Below are positions 1 through 8,778 of a stretch of 64,000 bases of DNA, piece after piece. Positions within the stretch are counted from its first letter, which is position 1; each line of letters begins with the position of its first letter. A program made the position numbers and the translations under genes. This stretch comes from Arsenicicoccus piscis (GTDB lineage: Bacteria; Actinomycetota; Actinomycetes; Actinomycetales; Dermatophilaceae): the NCBI RefSeq assembly GCF_022568835.1, contig NZ_JAKZHV010000003.1, forward strand, positions 1 to 64,000, written 5' to 3'. The notes beneath the pieces are model-generated. The model had not been told where the DNA came from, did no database searches, and saw only the letters and a program-made list of their open reading frames with translations.

Positions 1-1081
1 GCAGGAACGCCGCCATCGGCCCGAAGCACAGCCCCATCACGAACAGCGCGCCGGCGAGCGCCAGCCACACCAGCGGGTAGGACCGGGTGTCCATCAGCGG
101 GAACATCACCAGGCCCCACACGATCCCGAGCACGCACGCCATCGTGAGCACCCGCTTGCGGCCGATCCGGTCCGACAGCGGCGAGCTGATGACCGTGCCG
201 AGCGCCAGAGCGAGCACCGCCAGCATCGTGATGGTGAGCATGGAGACCTGCGGGATCTTCAGGGCCTTGGTGCCGTAGGAGAGGCAGTACGTCGTCGCGG
301 TGTAGAACAGGGTGTACTGCACCATCATCACGCCGGACCCGAGCAGCAGGTGGGCCCACTCGTGCCGGACCAGGTCCAGGAACGGCACCCGCGAGAGCGA
401 CTCCTGCTCGATGGCCTTCTTGAAGACGGGGGTCTCGGCGATGCTCAGCCGGATCCACAGACCGACGACGACCAGCACGATGCTCGCGATGAACGGCACC
501 CGCCAGCCCCACGAGGCGAACGCTGCCGCGTCGATGTTGAGGCGCACGCCGAGGAAGATCGCGTTGGCGAGGATGAAGCCGAACGACGGCCCGAGCTGGG
601 GGAACATCCCCCAGAGGCCGCGCTTGTCCGCGGGCGCGTGCTCGGTCGCGAGCAGTGCCGCGCCACCCCACTCGCCGCCGAGGCCGACGCCCTGGACGAA
701 GCGCAGGATGACCAGCAGCGCTGCAGCCGCGATGCCGAGCGTCGAGTAGCCCGGGAGCAGACCGATGAGCACCGTCGAGATGCCCATCATGAGCAGCGAC
801 ACGATCAGCACCGACTTGCGGCCGACCCGGTCGCCCCAGTGCCCGAAGATCACCGACCCGATCGGCCGGGCGAAGAACGCCACGGCGTAGGTCGAGAACG
901 CGGCGAGCGTGCCGGCTGTCTCGGACAGCTCCGGGAAGAACGCCGTGTTGAGCACGAGCGCCGCCGCGATGCCGTAGGCATAGAAGTCGTAGAACTCGAT
1001 GGTCGTCCCGACGAGGCTCGCCAGGGCGATCCGCCCCATGCTCGTCGAGCCCTGCCGCTGGTCGCCGTCGACCGTGGTCAT
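1..1081 (-). CDS. MFS transporter, metabolite:H+ symporter type (C-terminus cut by window edge)
   Basis: Integral membrane transporter of the metabolite:H+ symporter (MHS) branch of the major facilitator superfamily, which carries organic acids and osmolytes such as proline, betaine, shikimate or alpha-ketoglutarate. The N-terminus reads MTTVDGDQRQGSTSMGR, then a first helix with the branch-typical GTTIEFYDFYAYG, the loop 2-3 signature GDRVGRKSVL and a second copy, SDRIGRKRVL, after the central loop. About 360 residues are present and the last helices lie off the left edge. The ATG is 2 bases from the pirin stop codon, so the two are probably co-transcribed. The substrate cannot be told from sequence. 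Confidence 0.85.
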   Translation of the reverse strand, partial: MTTVDGDQRQGSTSMGRIALASLVGTTIEFYDFYAYGIAAALVLNTAFFPELSETAGTLAAFSTYAVAFFARPIGSVIFGHWGDRVGRKSVLIVSLLMMGISTVLIGLLPGYSTLGIAAAALLVILRFVQGVGLGGEWGGAALLATEHAPADKRGLWGMFPQLGPSFGFILANAIFLGVRLNIDAAAFASWGWRVPFIASIVLVVVGLWIRLSIAETPVFKKAIEQESLSRVPFLDLVRHEWAHLLLGSGVMMVQYTLFYTATTYCLSYGTKALKIPQVSMLTITMLAVLALALGTVISSPLSDRIGRKRVLTMACVLGIVWGLVMFPLMDTRSYPLVWLALAGALFVMGLCFGPMAAFL

Positions 1082-1083
1082 CG

Positions 1084-2028
1084 CTACCGCCGCCCGCGCC
1101 GGCCACGGGACTTCAGCCGCACCCCCGGCAGCGGCGGCGCCGGGATGCGCGACACCTCGCCCTCGTAGCCATCGACCGTGCCGAACCGGTCGGATCCGGC
1201 CTCCCACTGCTCTCGTGCAGCGGCCACCTCGTCATGGCTTCGGCCGACGAAGTTCCACCACATGACGATCTCCTCCTCGAACGGCGTGCCGCCGAGCAGT
1301 ACGACCCGGGCAGGATCGTCACCCACCTCGAGGACGAGCCGGTCGCGACCCTCGTCCACGCACCCCAGGTCGGCCGGCCCGAGCGGTCGGCCCTCGAAGG
1401 TCACCGACCCGGTGTCCACGAGCAGGCCGTGCTCGAAGCCGGGGTCGACGCTCAGCTCGAGCCGGGCGCCGGCAACCAGGTCGAGCTGCGCGCCGAGCAA
1501 CGGCGTGTAGGTGTGCACGGGTGACGCCGCGATCCCCTCCAGCGACCCGAGGAAGACGAGCGCGGTCCCGGAGCCGGCCGGGAGGTCTACCGGATCGGGG
1601 GCGTAGTGCTCGAACTCGCGCTCGCCAGAACGGGACTCGTCGGGAAGGGCTACCCACAGCTGGACGCCGTGGAGCACCGACGGACCGGCGACCGAGACCT
1701 CGGAGTGCGCGATCCCGTCACCCGCGGTCATCAGGTTGACCTCGCCCGGGAGCACCTGGCCGAGCACACCCGCGGAGTCGCGGTGCTCGATGTGCCCGGC
1801 GAACAGCCACGACACGGTCTGCAGCCCGGTGTGCGGGTGGGGCGGGACGTCCATGCCGCCGGAGCCGTCCGGGTCGACGTCGACCGGACCGTAGTGGTCC
1901 ACGAAGCACCACGCCCCCACGAACGACCGGTCGCGGTGCGGCAGCGTGCGCCGGACCGTGAGCGCCCGGATGCCACCGAGCGGCACCTCGCGGCCCCCCA
2001 GCACCTGCACCGACCCAGAGCTCGTCAT
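1084..2028 (-). CDS. Pirin family protein (bicupin)
   Basis: 314-residue pirin-like bicupin. The N-terminal cupin carries the metal-ligand pattern of pirins: HPHTGLQTVSW with two His, then GDGIAHSE with the third His and the Glu. Bacterial pirins are redox-linked metal proteins; some have quercetinase activity and others bind metabolic enzymes, so the role here is open. The ATG at 2028 is preferred over codons 66 bases upstream because GGAGAGGG lies about 6 bases before it. The gene is directly followed by the MFS gene (2-base gap). Confidence 0.85.
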   Translation of the reverse strand: MTSSGSVQVLGGREVPLGGIRALTVRRTLPHRDRSFVGAWCFVDHYGPVDVDPDGSGGMDVPPHPHTGLQTVSWLFAGHIEHRDSAGVLGQVLPGEVNLMTAGDGIAHSEVSVAGPSVLHGVQLWVALPDESRSGEREFEHYAPDPVDLPAGSGTALVFLGSLEGIAASPVHTYTPLLGAQLDLVAGARLELSVDPGFEHGLLVDTGSVTFEGRPLGPADLGCVDEGRDRLVLEVGDDPARVVLLGGTPFEEEIVMWWNFVGRSHDEVAAAREQWEAGSDRFGTVDGYEGEVSRIPAPPLPGVRLKSRGRRGRR

Positions 2029-2119
2029 CCGTGATCCCTCTCCTTCGTCCGGACCGACCACACGATCGTGGCCGGTCCGGGCGCTCGACGCCACCTGACG
2101 CCGGGACGGGGCGATGGTT

Positions 2120-2983
2120 CTACTTGATCTCGCGGCGGGAGATCAGGACGCACCCGACGACGAACGGCAGCAGCGTCCAGATCGCGGCCGCGGACGCGAG
2201 GTGGGCCCACGCCTCACCGTTCATGGTGCCCATGACGAGCGGCTCGGTGGAACGGGCCATGTCGATCCACGGGCCGGCGTCGCGCAGGGCGCTGATCATC
2301 CCGGTGAGGAACATCCACAGTGTCGGGACGATGTAGAACGCGGCGATGGCCGCGGCCGGAGCCGTCAGGAGCAGACCGAAGGCCACGCCCTGCAGCAGGT
2401 TGAGCAGCTGGGCGAGCACGCCGCCGAGGGCGCCCCAGCCGATGTGCCACGGGTCGACCGGGTCGTGGATCGCGACCGCGATCCCGGTGGAGACGACGCC
2501 GACCAGGAGGGCGACGGCCATCGAGGCGAGGCCGAGTGTCAGCGCCGCCAGAGTCTTGGCCAGCACGACGCGCAGGCGACGCGGCTCCTGGGTGAACGTC
2601 ACCAGGCCGGTGCGCTGAGAGAACTCGCTGGTGGCGGCGAGGATGCCGAGGACGGGCAGCAGCAGCATCATGGCCTGCGACGAGCCGCCGACGAAGGTCG
2701 TCAGCCCGGTCGTGCTGTGGTCGCCCCAGATGAGGAAGCCGACGTTGATCGCGGCCACCAGCCCGAGGGTGATGATCAGCAGCCAGCGCCCGGAGCGGGT
2801 GTCGACGAGCTTGCGCAGCTCCAGGTGGAGCAGTCGGCCGAACGGGATGCCGGGCGATCCGGTCCCCGCGCTGCCACCGGTAGAACGGGTGGTCGGGTCC
2901 GCGGGCCCGGTCGCGTTGGCCGCGTTGGCCGCGTTGGCCGCGTTGGTCGCAGCCGGGTCGTGGGTGAGGGCGGACGTGCTCAT
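2120..2983 (-). CDS. ABC-2 type transporter permease
   Basis: 287-residue membrane subunit of an ABC exporter. An Ala/Asn-rich cytoplasmic N-tail with a short repeat (NAANAANAANA) is followed by about six hydrophobic segments. A segment near LGILAATSEFSQRTGLVTFTQ is typical of ABC-2 permeases, where a hydrolysable TM1-2 loop reads EFS.RT. The start overlaps the ATPase stop by four bases (ATGA), so the two are translationally coupled. The substrate is unknown; such pairs often export antibiotics, lipids or peptides. Confidence 0.85.
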   Translation of the reverse strand: MSTSALTHDPAATNAANAANAANATGPADPTTRSTGGSAGTGSPGIPFGRLLHLELRKLVDTRSGRWLLIITLGLVAAINVGFLIWGDHSTTGLTTFVGGSSQAMMLLLPVLGILAATSEFSQRTGLVTFTQEPRRLRVVLAKTLAALTLGLASMAVALLVGVVSTGIAVAIHDPVDPWHIGWGALGGVLAQLLNLLQGVAFGLLLTAPAAAIAAFYIVPTLWMFLTGMISALRDAGPWIDMARSTEPLVMGTMNGEAWAHLASAAAIWTLLPFVVGCVLISRREIK

Positions 2984-3924
2984 GCTGCACTCTCCTGGGT
3001 GTCGGTGGCGTGCGTGTCGATGGCCTGCGTGTCGGAAGCCTGGTGGCCGCGGTCGGTGCTGCTGGTGAGGTCGAGGAACATCCGCTCGAGGTCGCGCTCC
3101 TGCTGGCGCAGCTCGAGCAGGACGACGCCGGCGGCGAGGGCGGCGCGGCCGACCTGCTCCGGCGTGCCGTCGACCACCAGGGCGTCGTTGGTGGACGTGA
3201 CGACCAGGCCGTCGCGGCGCAGGGCGTCGGTGAGGGCAGCGTCGTCGAGGCTGCGGACGGTGATGCCGCCCTGGGCGACCAGCTCGTCGAGCCGGCCCTG
3301 GGCGAGGATCCGACCCCGGCCGATCATGACGATGTCGTCGGCGATCAGCTGCACCTCGTGCAGCAGGTGCGAGGACAGCAGCACGGTCCGGCCCTCACGC
3401 GCGAAGCCCCCCAGCAGCTCGCGCATCCAGGCAATCCCTTGCGGGTCAAGGCCGTTCGCCGGCTCGTCGAGGATCAGGACCTCGGGGTCACCGAGCAGCG
3501 CGTGGGCGATCCCGAGCCGCTGGCGCATGCCGAGCGAGTAGTCCCGCAGGCGCCGACGGGACTCGCCCTCGTCGAGCCCGACCAGCGTCAGCAGCTCGTC
3601 GACGCGGCTGCGCGGCACCCCGACGGCGATCGCGCCGAGGGTGAGGATCTCGCGGCCGGTGCGGCCCGCGTGCTGCGCCGACGCGTCGAGCAGGGTGCCC
3701 ACCTGCGCGGCGGGGTTCGACAGCTGCGCGTAGGGGCGGCCGAGGATCGTGGCCGTCCCGGACGTGGCCGGGGTGAGCCCGGTGACGACTCGCATCGCGG
3801 TCGACTTGCCGGCACCGTTGGGCCCGAGGAAGCCGGTCACGACTCCCGGTCTCGCCGTGAACGTCACGTCGTCCAGGGCGGTGAAGGATCCGTAGCGCTT
3901 GGTGAGGTGCTCGAAGGTGATCAT
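2980..3924 (-). CDS. ABC transporter ATP-binding protein (ABC-2 exporter)
   Basis: 314-residue ATPase partner of the adjacent ABC-2 permease. Walker A GPNGAGKSTA, signature YSLGMRQRLGIA and Walker B LILDEPANGLD are all present, followed by the H-loop SSHLLHE. This layout (CcmA/DrrA-like) belongs to multidrug or lantibiotic-type exporters. The ATG at 3924 (MITFEHLTKRYG) is chosen because GGTGGA precedes it and the family normally begins here. A Thr/Asp-rich tail of repeated DTQA/DTHA/DTQE units ends the protein. It is divergent from the histidine kinase at 4066. Confidence 0.9.
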   Translation of the reverse strand: MITFEHLTKRYGSFTALDDVTFTARPGVVTGFLGPNGAGKSTAMRVVTGLTPATSGTATILGRPYAQLSNPAAQVGTLLDASAQHAGRTGREILTLGAIAVGVPRSRVDELLTLVGLDEGESRRRLRDYSLGMRQRLGIAHALLGDPEVLILDEPANGLDPQGIAWMRELLGGFAREGRTVLLSSHLLHEVQLIADDIVMIGRGRILAQGRLDELVAQGGITVRSLDDAALTDALRRDGLVVTSTNDALVVDGTPEQVGRAALAAGVVLLELRQQERDLERMFLDLTSSTDRGHQASDTQAIDTHATDTQESAA

Positions 3925-3971
3925 GGCTCCACCCTCGCCTGCCGCCGTGGGCGGGCACATCCGTCGAGGGG

Positions 3972-4027
3972 ACGAAGGTCGATGGCCGAAGGTCTACGAC
4001 CTAGGGATGATCGGTGCGACCTTCGGC
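3972..4027. promoter_or_regulatory. Candidate operator: repeated CGAAGGTC boxes
   Basis: Between the divergent ABC exporter and the histidine kinase, CGAAGGTC occurs at 3973-3980 and 3987-3994 in direct orientation. The inverted form GACCTTCG is at 4018-4025. The second and third copies extend to perfect 10-base arms (GCCGAAGGTC / GACCTTCGGC) with a 23-base spacer. The position suggests a binding site for a regulator of one or both genes, possibly the unlinked partner of the kinase; this is inference. Confidence 0.45.
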
Positions 4028-4065
4028 TGACGCGCGCAGCCCCACCGGCTGGCTACGGTAGAGCC

Positions 4066-5298
4066 ATGTCCTGGGCCCCGACCGAGCCGCCCCTCACGCG
4101 CGGGCAGCAGCTGTGGCGCATCGTCGTCACGGCGCTCATCGGGCTGCTGCTCATCGGGACGGTGCTCGTCGGGATGCCCGACGCCCCGGAGCAGCCATCC
4201 CGAGCGGGCGCCCTGCTCGCCCTCGATCTCTTCGCTGCCGGGCCGATCTCGTTGGTGCTGCTGTGGTTCCACCGGCGCTGGCCGTTGCCGATCGCCTACG
4301 CGACGCTGGCGCTGTCGACCGTCTCCGCCATCGCCGGGGTGGCGTCGATGGTCTGCCTGGTGTCCGTCTCGACCCGCCGGCGGACGGCCGAGATCGTCCC
4401 GCTGGCCGTCGGATCGATCGTGGCGGGTTATGTCTACGAGTTCGTCGTCATGCCGACCCCGGACTCCGGGCCGTGGTGGGTGCCGATGATCTTCGGCGTG
4501 GTGCTGACCGGTGCTCTCGTCGCCTGGGGTCTCTATCTCGGCACCCGTCGCCAGCTGGCCGAGACCGAGCGCCAGCGGATCGCCGACCTCGAGCGCGAGC
4601 ACGCGCTGCGCATCGCCGGGGCCCGCACCGACGAGCGGGCCCGCATCGCGCGCGAGATGCACGACATCGTCGGCCACCGGATCTCCTTGATCGCCATGCA
4701 CGCCGGCGCCCTGACCTATCGAGATGACTTGACCAGCAAGCAGATCCGCGAGGAGGCCGAGGTCATCCAGGAGTCGGCCGTCACGGCGCTGGCCGAGCTG
4801 CGCCAGGTGCTCGGCGTGCTGCGCGAGCAGGGAGCCGTGACAGAGCAGGACGCGTCGCCGCTGACCGTCGAGCCGCCACAACCGACCATCGACGACCTGG
4901 GCGACCTGGTCGAGCAGGCCCGCCGCAGCGGCCAGCTCGTGCAGCTGACCCTCGACCTCGGTGACGAGCGGCCCTCGCGCGAGGTCGGTCGCCACGTCTA
5001 CCGCACCGTGCAGGAGTGCCTGACCAACGCCCGCAAGCACGCCCCCGGCGCCGCCGTCGCCATCCGGGTCACCGGTCGGCCGGGCGACGAGCTGGTGACG
5101 CAGGTCAGCAACGGCGCCGGCGAGGCGGTGCCGGCCACGGTGCCGGCGTCACCCCTGACTCCTGTCACGCCCGCCGGCTCCGGCCTCGGGCTGGTCGGCA
5201 TCGCCGAGCGCGCCGCCATCGCCGGCGGCCGGCTGGAGCACGGCAGCACGCGCAGCGGTGGCTTCCAGGTGCGGCTCACGCTGCCGTGGGCGGCGTAG
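4066..5298 (+). CDS. Sensor histidine kinase, DesK/NarL-partner type
   Basis: 410-residue membrane kinase. The N-terminal 150 residues hold about four to five hydrophobic segments and no large extracellular sensor loop. A short coiled stretch (ETERQRIADLEREHALRIAGARTDERARIAREMHD, given here only by its position 165-200) leads to the HisKA_3 phosphoacceptor His199 in EMHDIVGHRISL. The HATPase_c domain follows, with the N-box in ECLTNARKHA and the G-box in GSGLGLVGIAERA. The ATG at 4066 is the first Met before the first helix; reading frames extending further left are antisense to the ATPase gene. No response regulator is next to it. Its divergent neighbour is an ABC exporter, an arrangement common for envelope-stress or peptide-antibiotic sensing. 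Confidence 0.88.
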   Translation: MSWAPTEPPLTRGQQLWRIVVTALIGLLLIGTVLVGMPDAPEQPSRAGALLALDLFAAGPISLVLLWFHRRWPLPIAYATLALSTVSAIAGVASMVCLVSVSTRRRTAEIVPLAVGSIVAGYVYEFVVMPTPDSGPWWVPMIFGVVLTGALVAWGLYLGTRRQLAETERQRIADLEREHALRIAGARTDERARIAREMHDIVGHRISLIAMHAGALTYRDDLTSKQIREEAEVIQESAVTALAELRQVLGVLREQGAVTEQDASPLTVEPPQPTIDDLGDLVEQARRSGQLVQLTLDLGDERPSREVGRHVYRTVQECLTNARKHAPGAAVAIRVTGRPGDELVTQVSNGAGEAVPATVPASPLTPVTPAGSGLGLVGIAERAAIAGGRLEHGSTRSGGFQVRLTLPWAA

Positions 5299-5309
5299 CC
5301 GGACGCCAG

Positions 5310-7331
5310 TCAGCCGCGGTGCGCGCCGGTGTAGAGCGACCGCGGCCACCAGAACCGGTCGCCCAGGATCAGCGCGAGCGAGGGGACGAGCACCGTGCGC
5401 ACGACGAGGGTGTCGAGCAGCACGCCGATGAAGATGATGACGCCGAGCTGCGCCAGGACGACGAGCGGCAGCACGCCGAGGACCGCGAAGACGGCCGCGA
5501 GCAGGATGCCGGCGCTGGTGATCACGCCGCCGGTCGCGGTGAGCGACCGCAGCATGCCTGCACGCGAACCATGCTCTGCCGCTTCCTCTTTCGCTCGTGT
5601 CACGAGGAAGATGTTGTAGTCCACGCCCAGCGCCACGAGGAACACGAACGCGAGCAACGGCGCCCCCGCGTCCAGCCGCTCGAAGCCGAGCACCTGGGTG
5701 AAGACCAACCACGCGATGTCGAGGGCGGCCACATAGGTGAGTAGCACCGTCGCGACCAGCACCACCGGCGCGACCAGCGAGCGCAGCAGCAGGATGAGCG
5801 CGACGAAGACCAGCCCCAGCACGAGCGGGAAGATCACCGCCCGGTCGTGCGAGGTCGCGTCCCCCTCGTCGAGGCGTTGCGCCTCGCTGCCGCCAACGGA
5901 CGTGTCTGGGTACTTCGCCACCGCACCACGCACGTCGTAGACCGTGTCGAGCGACTGCTCGGTGCCGGGCTGTGCGGTCGAGACGGCCTGCAGCTCGACC
6001 AGCGAGGCGGTCCTCGCGGCAGGACGCACCGACGAGATGCCTTGCACCGCCTTGATGCTCGCCGTCACGTCGGCCGCCTGCGCGGGGGTCGTCATCACGA
6101 TCATCGGCTCGGCCGACCCGGCCGGGAAGGACGTGCTGAGTCGCTCCGCGGCAGCGATCGCCTCGGGCTTGCGCAGGAACTGGTCGGAGCTGGAGAGCCC
6201 GGTCTTGACCGCCAGGACGCCCAACCCTGCGGCGGCGAGCAGGATCGTGCTGACCAGCGCCACGGCCACCGGGCGACGCGACACGGCGTCGCCCACGCGT
6301 CGCCAGATCGACCGGGAGTCGACGGCCGAGGTGTCACCCACGTGCGGCACGCGCGGCCAGAAGATCCACCGGCCGAACGCCACCAGCGCACCCGGCAGCA
6401 CCACCAGGGCGAAGAACGCGGCGACGAGCACGCCCACGGCACAAGCCAGTCCGAGTCCGCGCGTCGTCGGGAAGAGCGAGAGCAGGAGGGTGAGCAGGCC
6501 GACGAAGACCGTCGTCGCGCTGGCGACCACCGGTTCTACGGTCTGGCGTGCGGCGATCCGCATCGCGACGTGCCGGTCGGGGTGGCGACGCAGCTCGTCG
6601 CGATAGCGGGCGATGAGCAGCAGCGCATAGTCCGTGCCGGCGCCGAAGACCAGCACGGACAGGATGCCGGTGGTGCTCTCGTCCCACGCGACGTCGAACG
6701 CGGCGAGGACGTGCGTGGCGAGGACCGCGGCGAGCCGGTCGGCCACGCCGACGACGGTGAGCGGGATGATCCACAGGACCGGTGAGCGATAGGTGAAGAC
6801 CAGCAGGACGGCGACCACCAGCGCGGTCGACGCGAGCAGCCGGATGTCGGCGCCCTCGAAGACCGCCGCCAGGTCGGCCTGCACCGCCGCCGGTCCGGTG
6901 ACCTGGGCGCTGACGCCGGAGGGCAGGTCGGCCTTCGCCGCCGTGCGCAGCGCACCCACCTCGTCGGCGGCCACGGTCGCGGAGGTGCCCTTGAGAACGA
7001 TGGGCACGATGGCCGCGGTGCCGTCCTCGCTCGGGATCAGCGGCACCTGGGCCGATCCGGCGAGCCTGCCCGCCCGCTCGCGCACGGTCGCCAGCTGGGC
7101 CGGCGTCATCCGGTCCGCGCTGCTGAACAGCACGATCGCGGTGCTGGTGTCCTTCGCGGGCAGCTGCTCCTGCAGCTCGGCGACCCGCGCCGACTGGGAC
7201 CCCGCGGCCAGCGTGTCGGTCGCCGCGCGGGTGCGCTCGCCCTCACCGAGACCGGCCATCACGGCTACGCCCAATAGCAGGACGACCAGGGCCAGCACCG
7301 ACCAGGCGTTGCGCTTCGTCCAGGAAACCAT
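5310..7331 (-). CDS. MMPL/RND-family transporter
   Basis: 673-residue transporter of the MmpL branch of the RND superfamily. Two repeats each consist of one helix, a soluble porter loop and five helices. The first repeat ends near residue 330, and the second begins with VAVALVSTILLAAAGLG. The essential Asp-Tyr pairs of MmpL proteins are visible as GAGTDYALLLIARYRDE in repeat 1 and ALGVDYNIFLVTRAKEE in repeat 2. MmpL proteins export lipids, siderophores or drugs using the proton gradient. There is no convincing Shine-Dalgarno; the start codon abuts a palindrome shared with the divergent MarR gene, which suggests repression by that regulator. Confidence 0.88.
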   Translation of the reverse strand: MVSWTKRNAWSVLALVVLLLGVAVMAGLGEGERTRAATDTLAAGSQSARVAELQEQLPAKDTSTAIVLFSSADRMTPAQLATVRERAGRLAGSAQVPLIPSEDGTAAIVPIVLKGTSATVAADEVGALRTAAKADLPSGVSAQVTGPAAVQADLAAVFEGADIRLLASTALVVAVLLVFTYRSPVLWIIPLTVVGVADRLAAVLATHVLAAFDVAWDESTTGILSVLVFGAGTDYALLLIARYRDELRRHPDRHVAMRIAARQTVEPVVASATTVFVGLLTLLLSLFPTTRGLGLACAVGVLVAAFFALVVLPGALVAFGRWIFWPRVPHVGDTSAVDSRSIWRRVGDAVSRRPVAVALVSTILLAAAGLGVLAVKTGLSSSDQFLRKPEAIAAAERLSTSFPAGSAEPMIVMTTPAQAADVTASIKAVQGISSVRPAARTASLVELQAVSTAQPGTEQSLDTVYDVRGAVAKYPDTSVGGSEAQRLDEGDATSHDRAVIFPLVLGLVFVALILLLRSLVAPVVLVATVLLTYVAALDIAWLVFTQVLGFERLDAGAPLLAFVFLVALGVDYNIFLVTRAKEEAAEHGSRAGMLRSLTATGGVITSAGILLAAVFAVLGVLPLVVLAQLGVIIFIGVLLDTLVVRTVLVPSLALILGDRFWWPRSLYTGAHRG

Positions 7332-7356
7332 TTCAGCAGGTTACTAAGTTCGTGAA
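7332..7356. promoter_or_regulatory. Putative MarR operator
   Basis: A 25-base imperfect palindrome centred on base 7344: TTCA-N2-A-N2-TTA, a central C, then the mirror image TAA-N2-T-N2-TGAA. Eight of twelve base pairs match. It touches the start codon of the MmpL gene and lies 30 bases before the first MarR start. This is the usual position for a MarR autorepressor site controlling a divergent efflux gene. Confidence 0.6.
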
Positions 7357-7385
7357 GGATATGGAAGTCCGGAGCGGCCTGCGCC

Positions 7386-7877
7386 ATGATGGGGGCCATG
7401 TCCTCCGCCCCTGCCGAGCGCCCCGACCTCGCGGTCACCGGGGCCCACGCCGGTTGGCGGCCCTCGGAGGCCATCGAGGCCCTCGACACGTTGCTGCAGG
7501 TGTCGGACAGCACGCTGCCCACCCTGGCGCGCCGGGCCCACCTCAGCGAGAGCGAGATGCGGTCGCTGCGGCACTTCGTCACCGAGGACCTCGGCCCGGC
7601 CGAGCTGGCCCGCGTCCTCGGCATCTCGTCGGCGGCCGCCACCGGCATCGTCGACCGCCTCGAGGCCCGCGGTCACGTCGAGCGGCTCCCCCACGACACC
7701 GACCGGCGGCGCACCGTCGTCCGACTCACCGACTCGGGGATGCGCGAGACGCTCACCCTGCTGCAACCGATGTTCCAAGGCCTCGCGGACCTCGACGCCC
7801 GGCTCACCGACGAGGAGCGCGTGGTCGTCACCCGCTTCCTGCGCGATGCCACCAGCGCGTTGAAGGCCTTGCTGTAG
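7386..7877 (+). CDS. MarR family transcriptional regulator
   Basis: Winged-helix regulator of 163 residues (159 if the later ATG at 7398 is used; CGGAG precedes the first ATG and GGGGG the later one, so the start is unsure). The recognition helix lies in LARVLGISSAAATGIVDRLE and the wing in HDTDRRRTVVRLT, both characteristic of MarR. The adjacent divergent MmpL transporter and the shared palindrome suggest it represses that pump and itself until a ligand binds. The N-terminal 35 residues are longer than usual. Confidence 0.88.
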   Translation: MMGAMSSAPAERPDLAVTGAHAGWRPSEAIEALDTLLQVSDSTLPTLARRAHLSESEMRSLRHFVTEDLGPAELARVLGISSAAATGIVDRLEARGHVERLPHDTDRRRTVVRLTDSGMRETLTLLQPMFQGLADLDARLTDEERVVVTRFLRDATSALKALL

Positions 7878-7893
7878 CTCCGCAGGCTTCAGC

Positions 7894-8766
7894 TCAGAGG
7901 TAGGAACGCATCACGCGCAGCGCCGCGCCGCCGTAGCCCCCGCCGAAGAGGATCGCGTGCACCAGCAGCGGCGGCAGCTGGTTCCACGGGATCCGCTCGC
8001 GCCAGCCGGCGGCCAGCGGGAACGCCTCGTCGTAGGCCGCGAAGCACTCGTCCCCGAAGCCGCCGAAGAGGTTCATCATCGCGAGGTCGTACTCCCGGTG
8101 CGCCCAGTGCGCGGCCGGATCGATCAGCCAGCTGCGCCCGTCGGTGTCCACGACGCGGTTCCCCGCCCACAGGTCGCCGTGCACCAGCGCCGGCGGCTCG
8201 GGCGGGCCGCAGAGCTCGTCCGCCTTGGCGGCCAGCCGGTCTACGAGTTCGAGGGCTTGGGGGTCGAGCGCGCCTTCGTCGACGGCTCGGCGGGTGAGCG
8301 GACGAATCCGGTGCTCCACCAGGAACTCTCGCCACGTCTTCGTGGGTGTGAGGTCCACCTGCGCCGAGCCGAGGTAGCCCGCGAGCGCGGTGTCGATCGC
8401 GCCGAACGTCTCGTGCGTGGTGCGGTGCAGAGCGGCGAGCCCGCGGCCCAGCTCGGCCTCGGTGTCGCGCTTGGGCCGTCCCTGCGGGATCCATTGCAGC
8501 ACAAGCCCGCTCGAGTCGGACCGGATCACCTCGGGGACGCCCAGCTCGGCCGGGGCGTGCTCCCGCAGGATCGTCAGACCGGCAGCCTCCCGCTCGAACA
8601 GGTCGGGTGTCGGCTGCTCCTTGGTCTTGAGGAACAGCGGTCCGTCCGGGGTCTCGAGCCGGTAGGCCAGCGCGATGTCGCCACCGCTCAGCGGCTCGAC
8701 GGACCGGACGTCGAGGCCGTCGATCAGCGAGTCAGGCAGGGACTGGGGCAGGTTCGTGGATCCCAT
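7894..8766 (-). CDS. Fructosamine kinase family protein
   Basis: 290-residue kinase of the fructosamine-3-kinase/aminoglycoside phosphotransferase fold. The glycine loop is in LSGGDIALAYRL and the ATP lysine in LFLKTKEQPT. The catalytic loop VHGDLWAGN and the metal-binding IDPAAHWAHREYDLAM are the typical fructosamine-kinase forms, and LFGGFG follows them as expected. Bacterial members phosphorylate ketosamines formed by glycation so that the modification can be removed. AAAGGG precedes the ATG. The MBL-fold gene upstream is 12 bases away and on the same strand. Confidence 0.87.
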   Translation of the reverse strand: MGSTNLPQSLPDSLIDGLDVRSVEPLSGGDIALAYRLETPDGPLFLKTKEQPTPDLFEREAAGLTILREHAPAELGVPEVIRSDSSGLVLQWIPQGRPKRDTEAELGRGLAALHRTTHETFGAIDTALAGYLGSAQVDLTPTKTWREFLVEHRIRPLTRRAVDEGALDPQALELVDRLAAKADELCGPPEPPALVHGDLWAGNRVVDTDGRSWLIDPAAHWAHREYDLAMMNLFGGFGDECFAAYDEAFPLAAGWRERIPWNQLPPLLVHAILFGGGYGGAALRVMRSYL

Positions 8767-8778
8767 GGGTCGACCCTT

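Noticed and set aside
3010..4065. Long plus-strand open frame running into the histidine kinase frame
   Set aside because: It is antisense to the ABC ATPase gene, which has all its motifs, and consists of low-complexity Arg/Gly/Glu/Asp sequence. The kinase begins at 4066.
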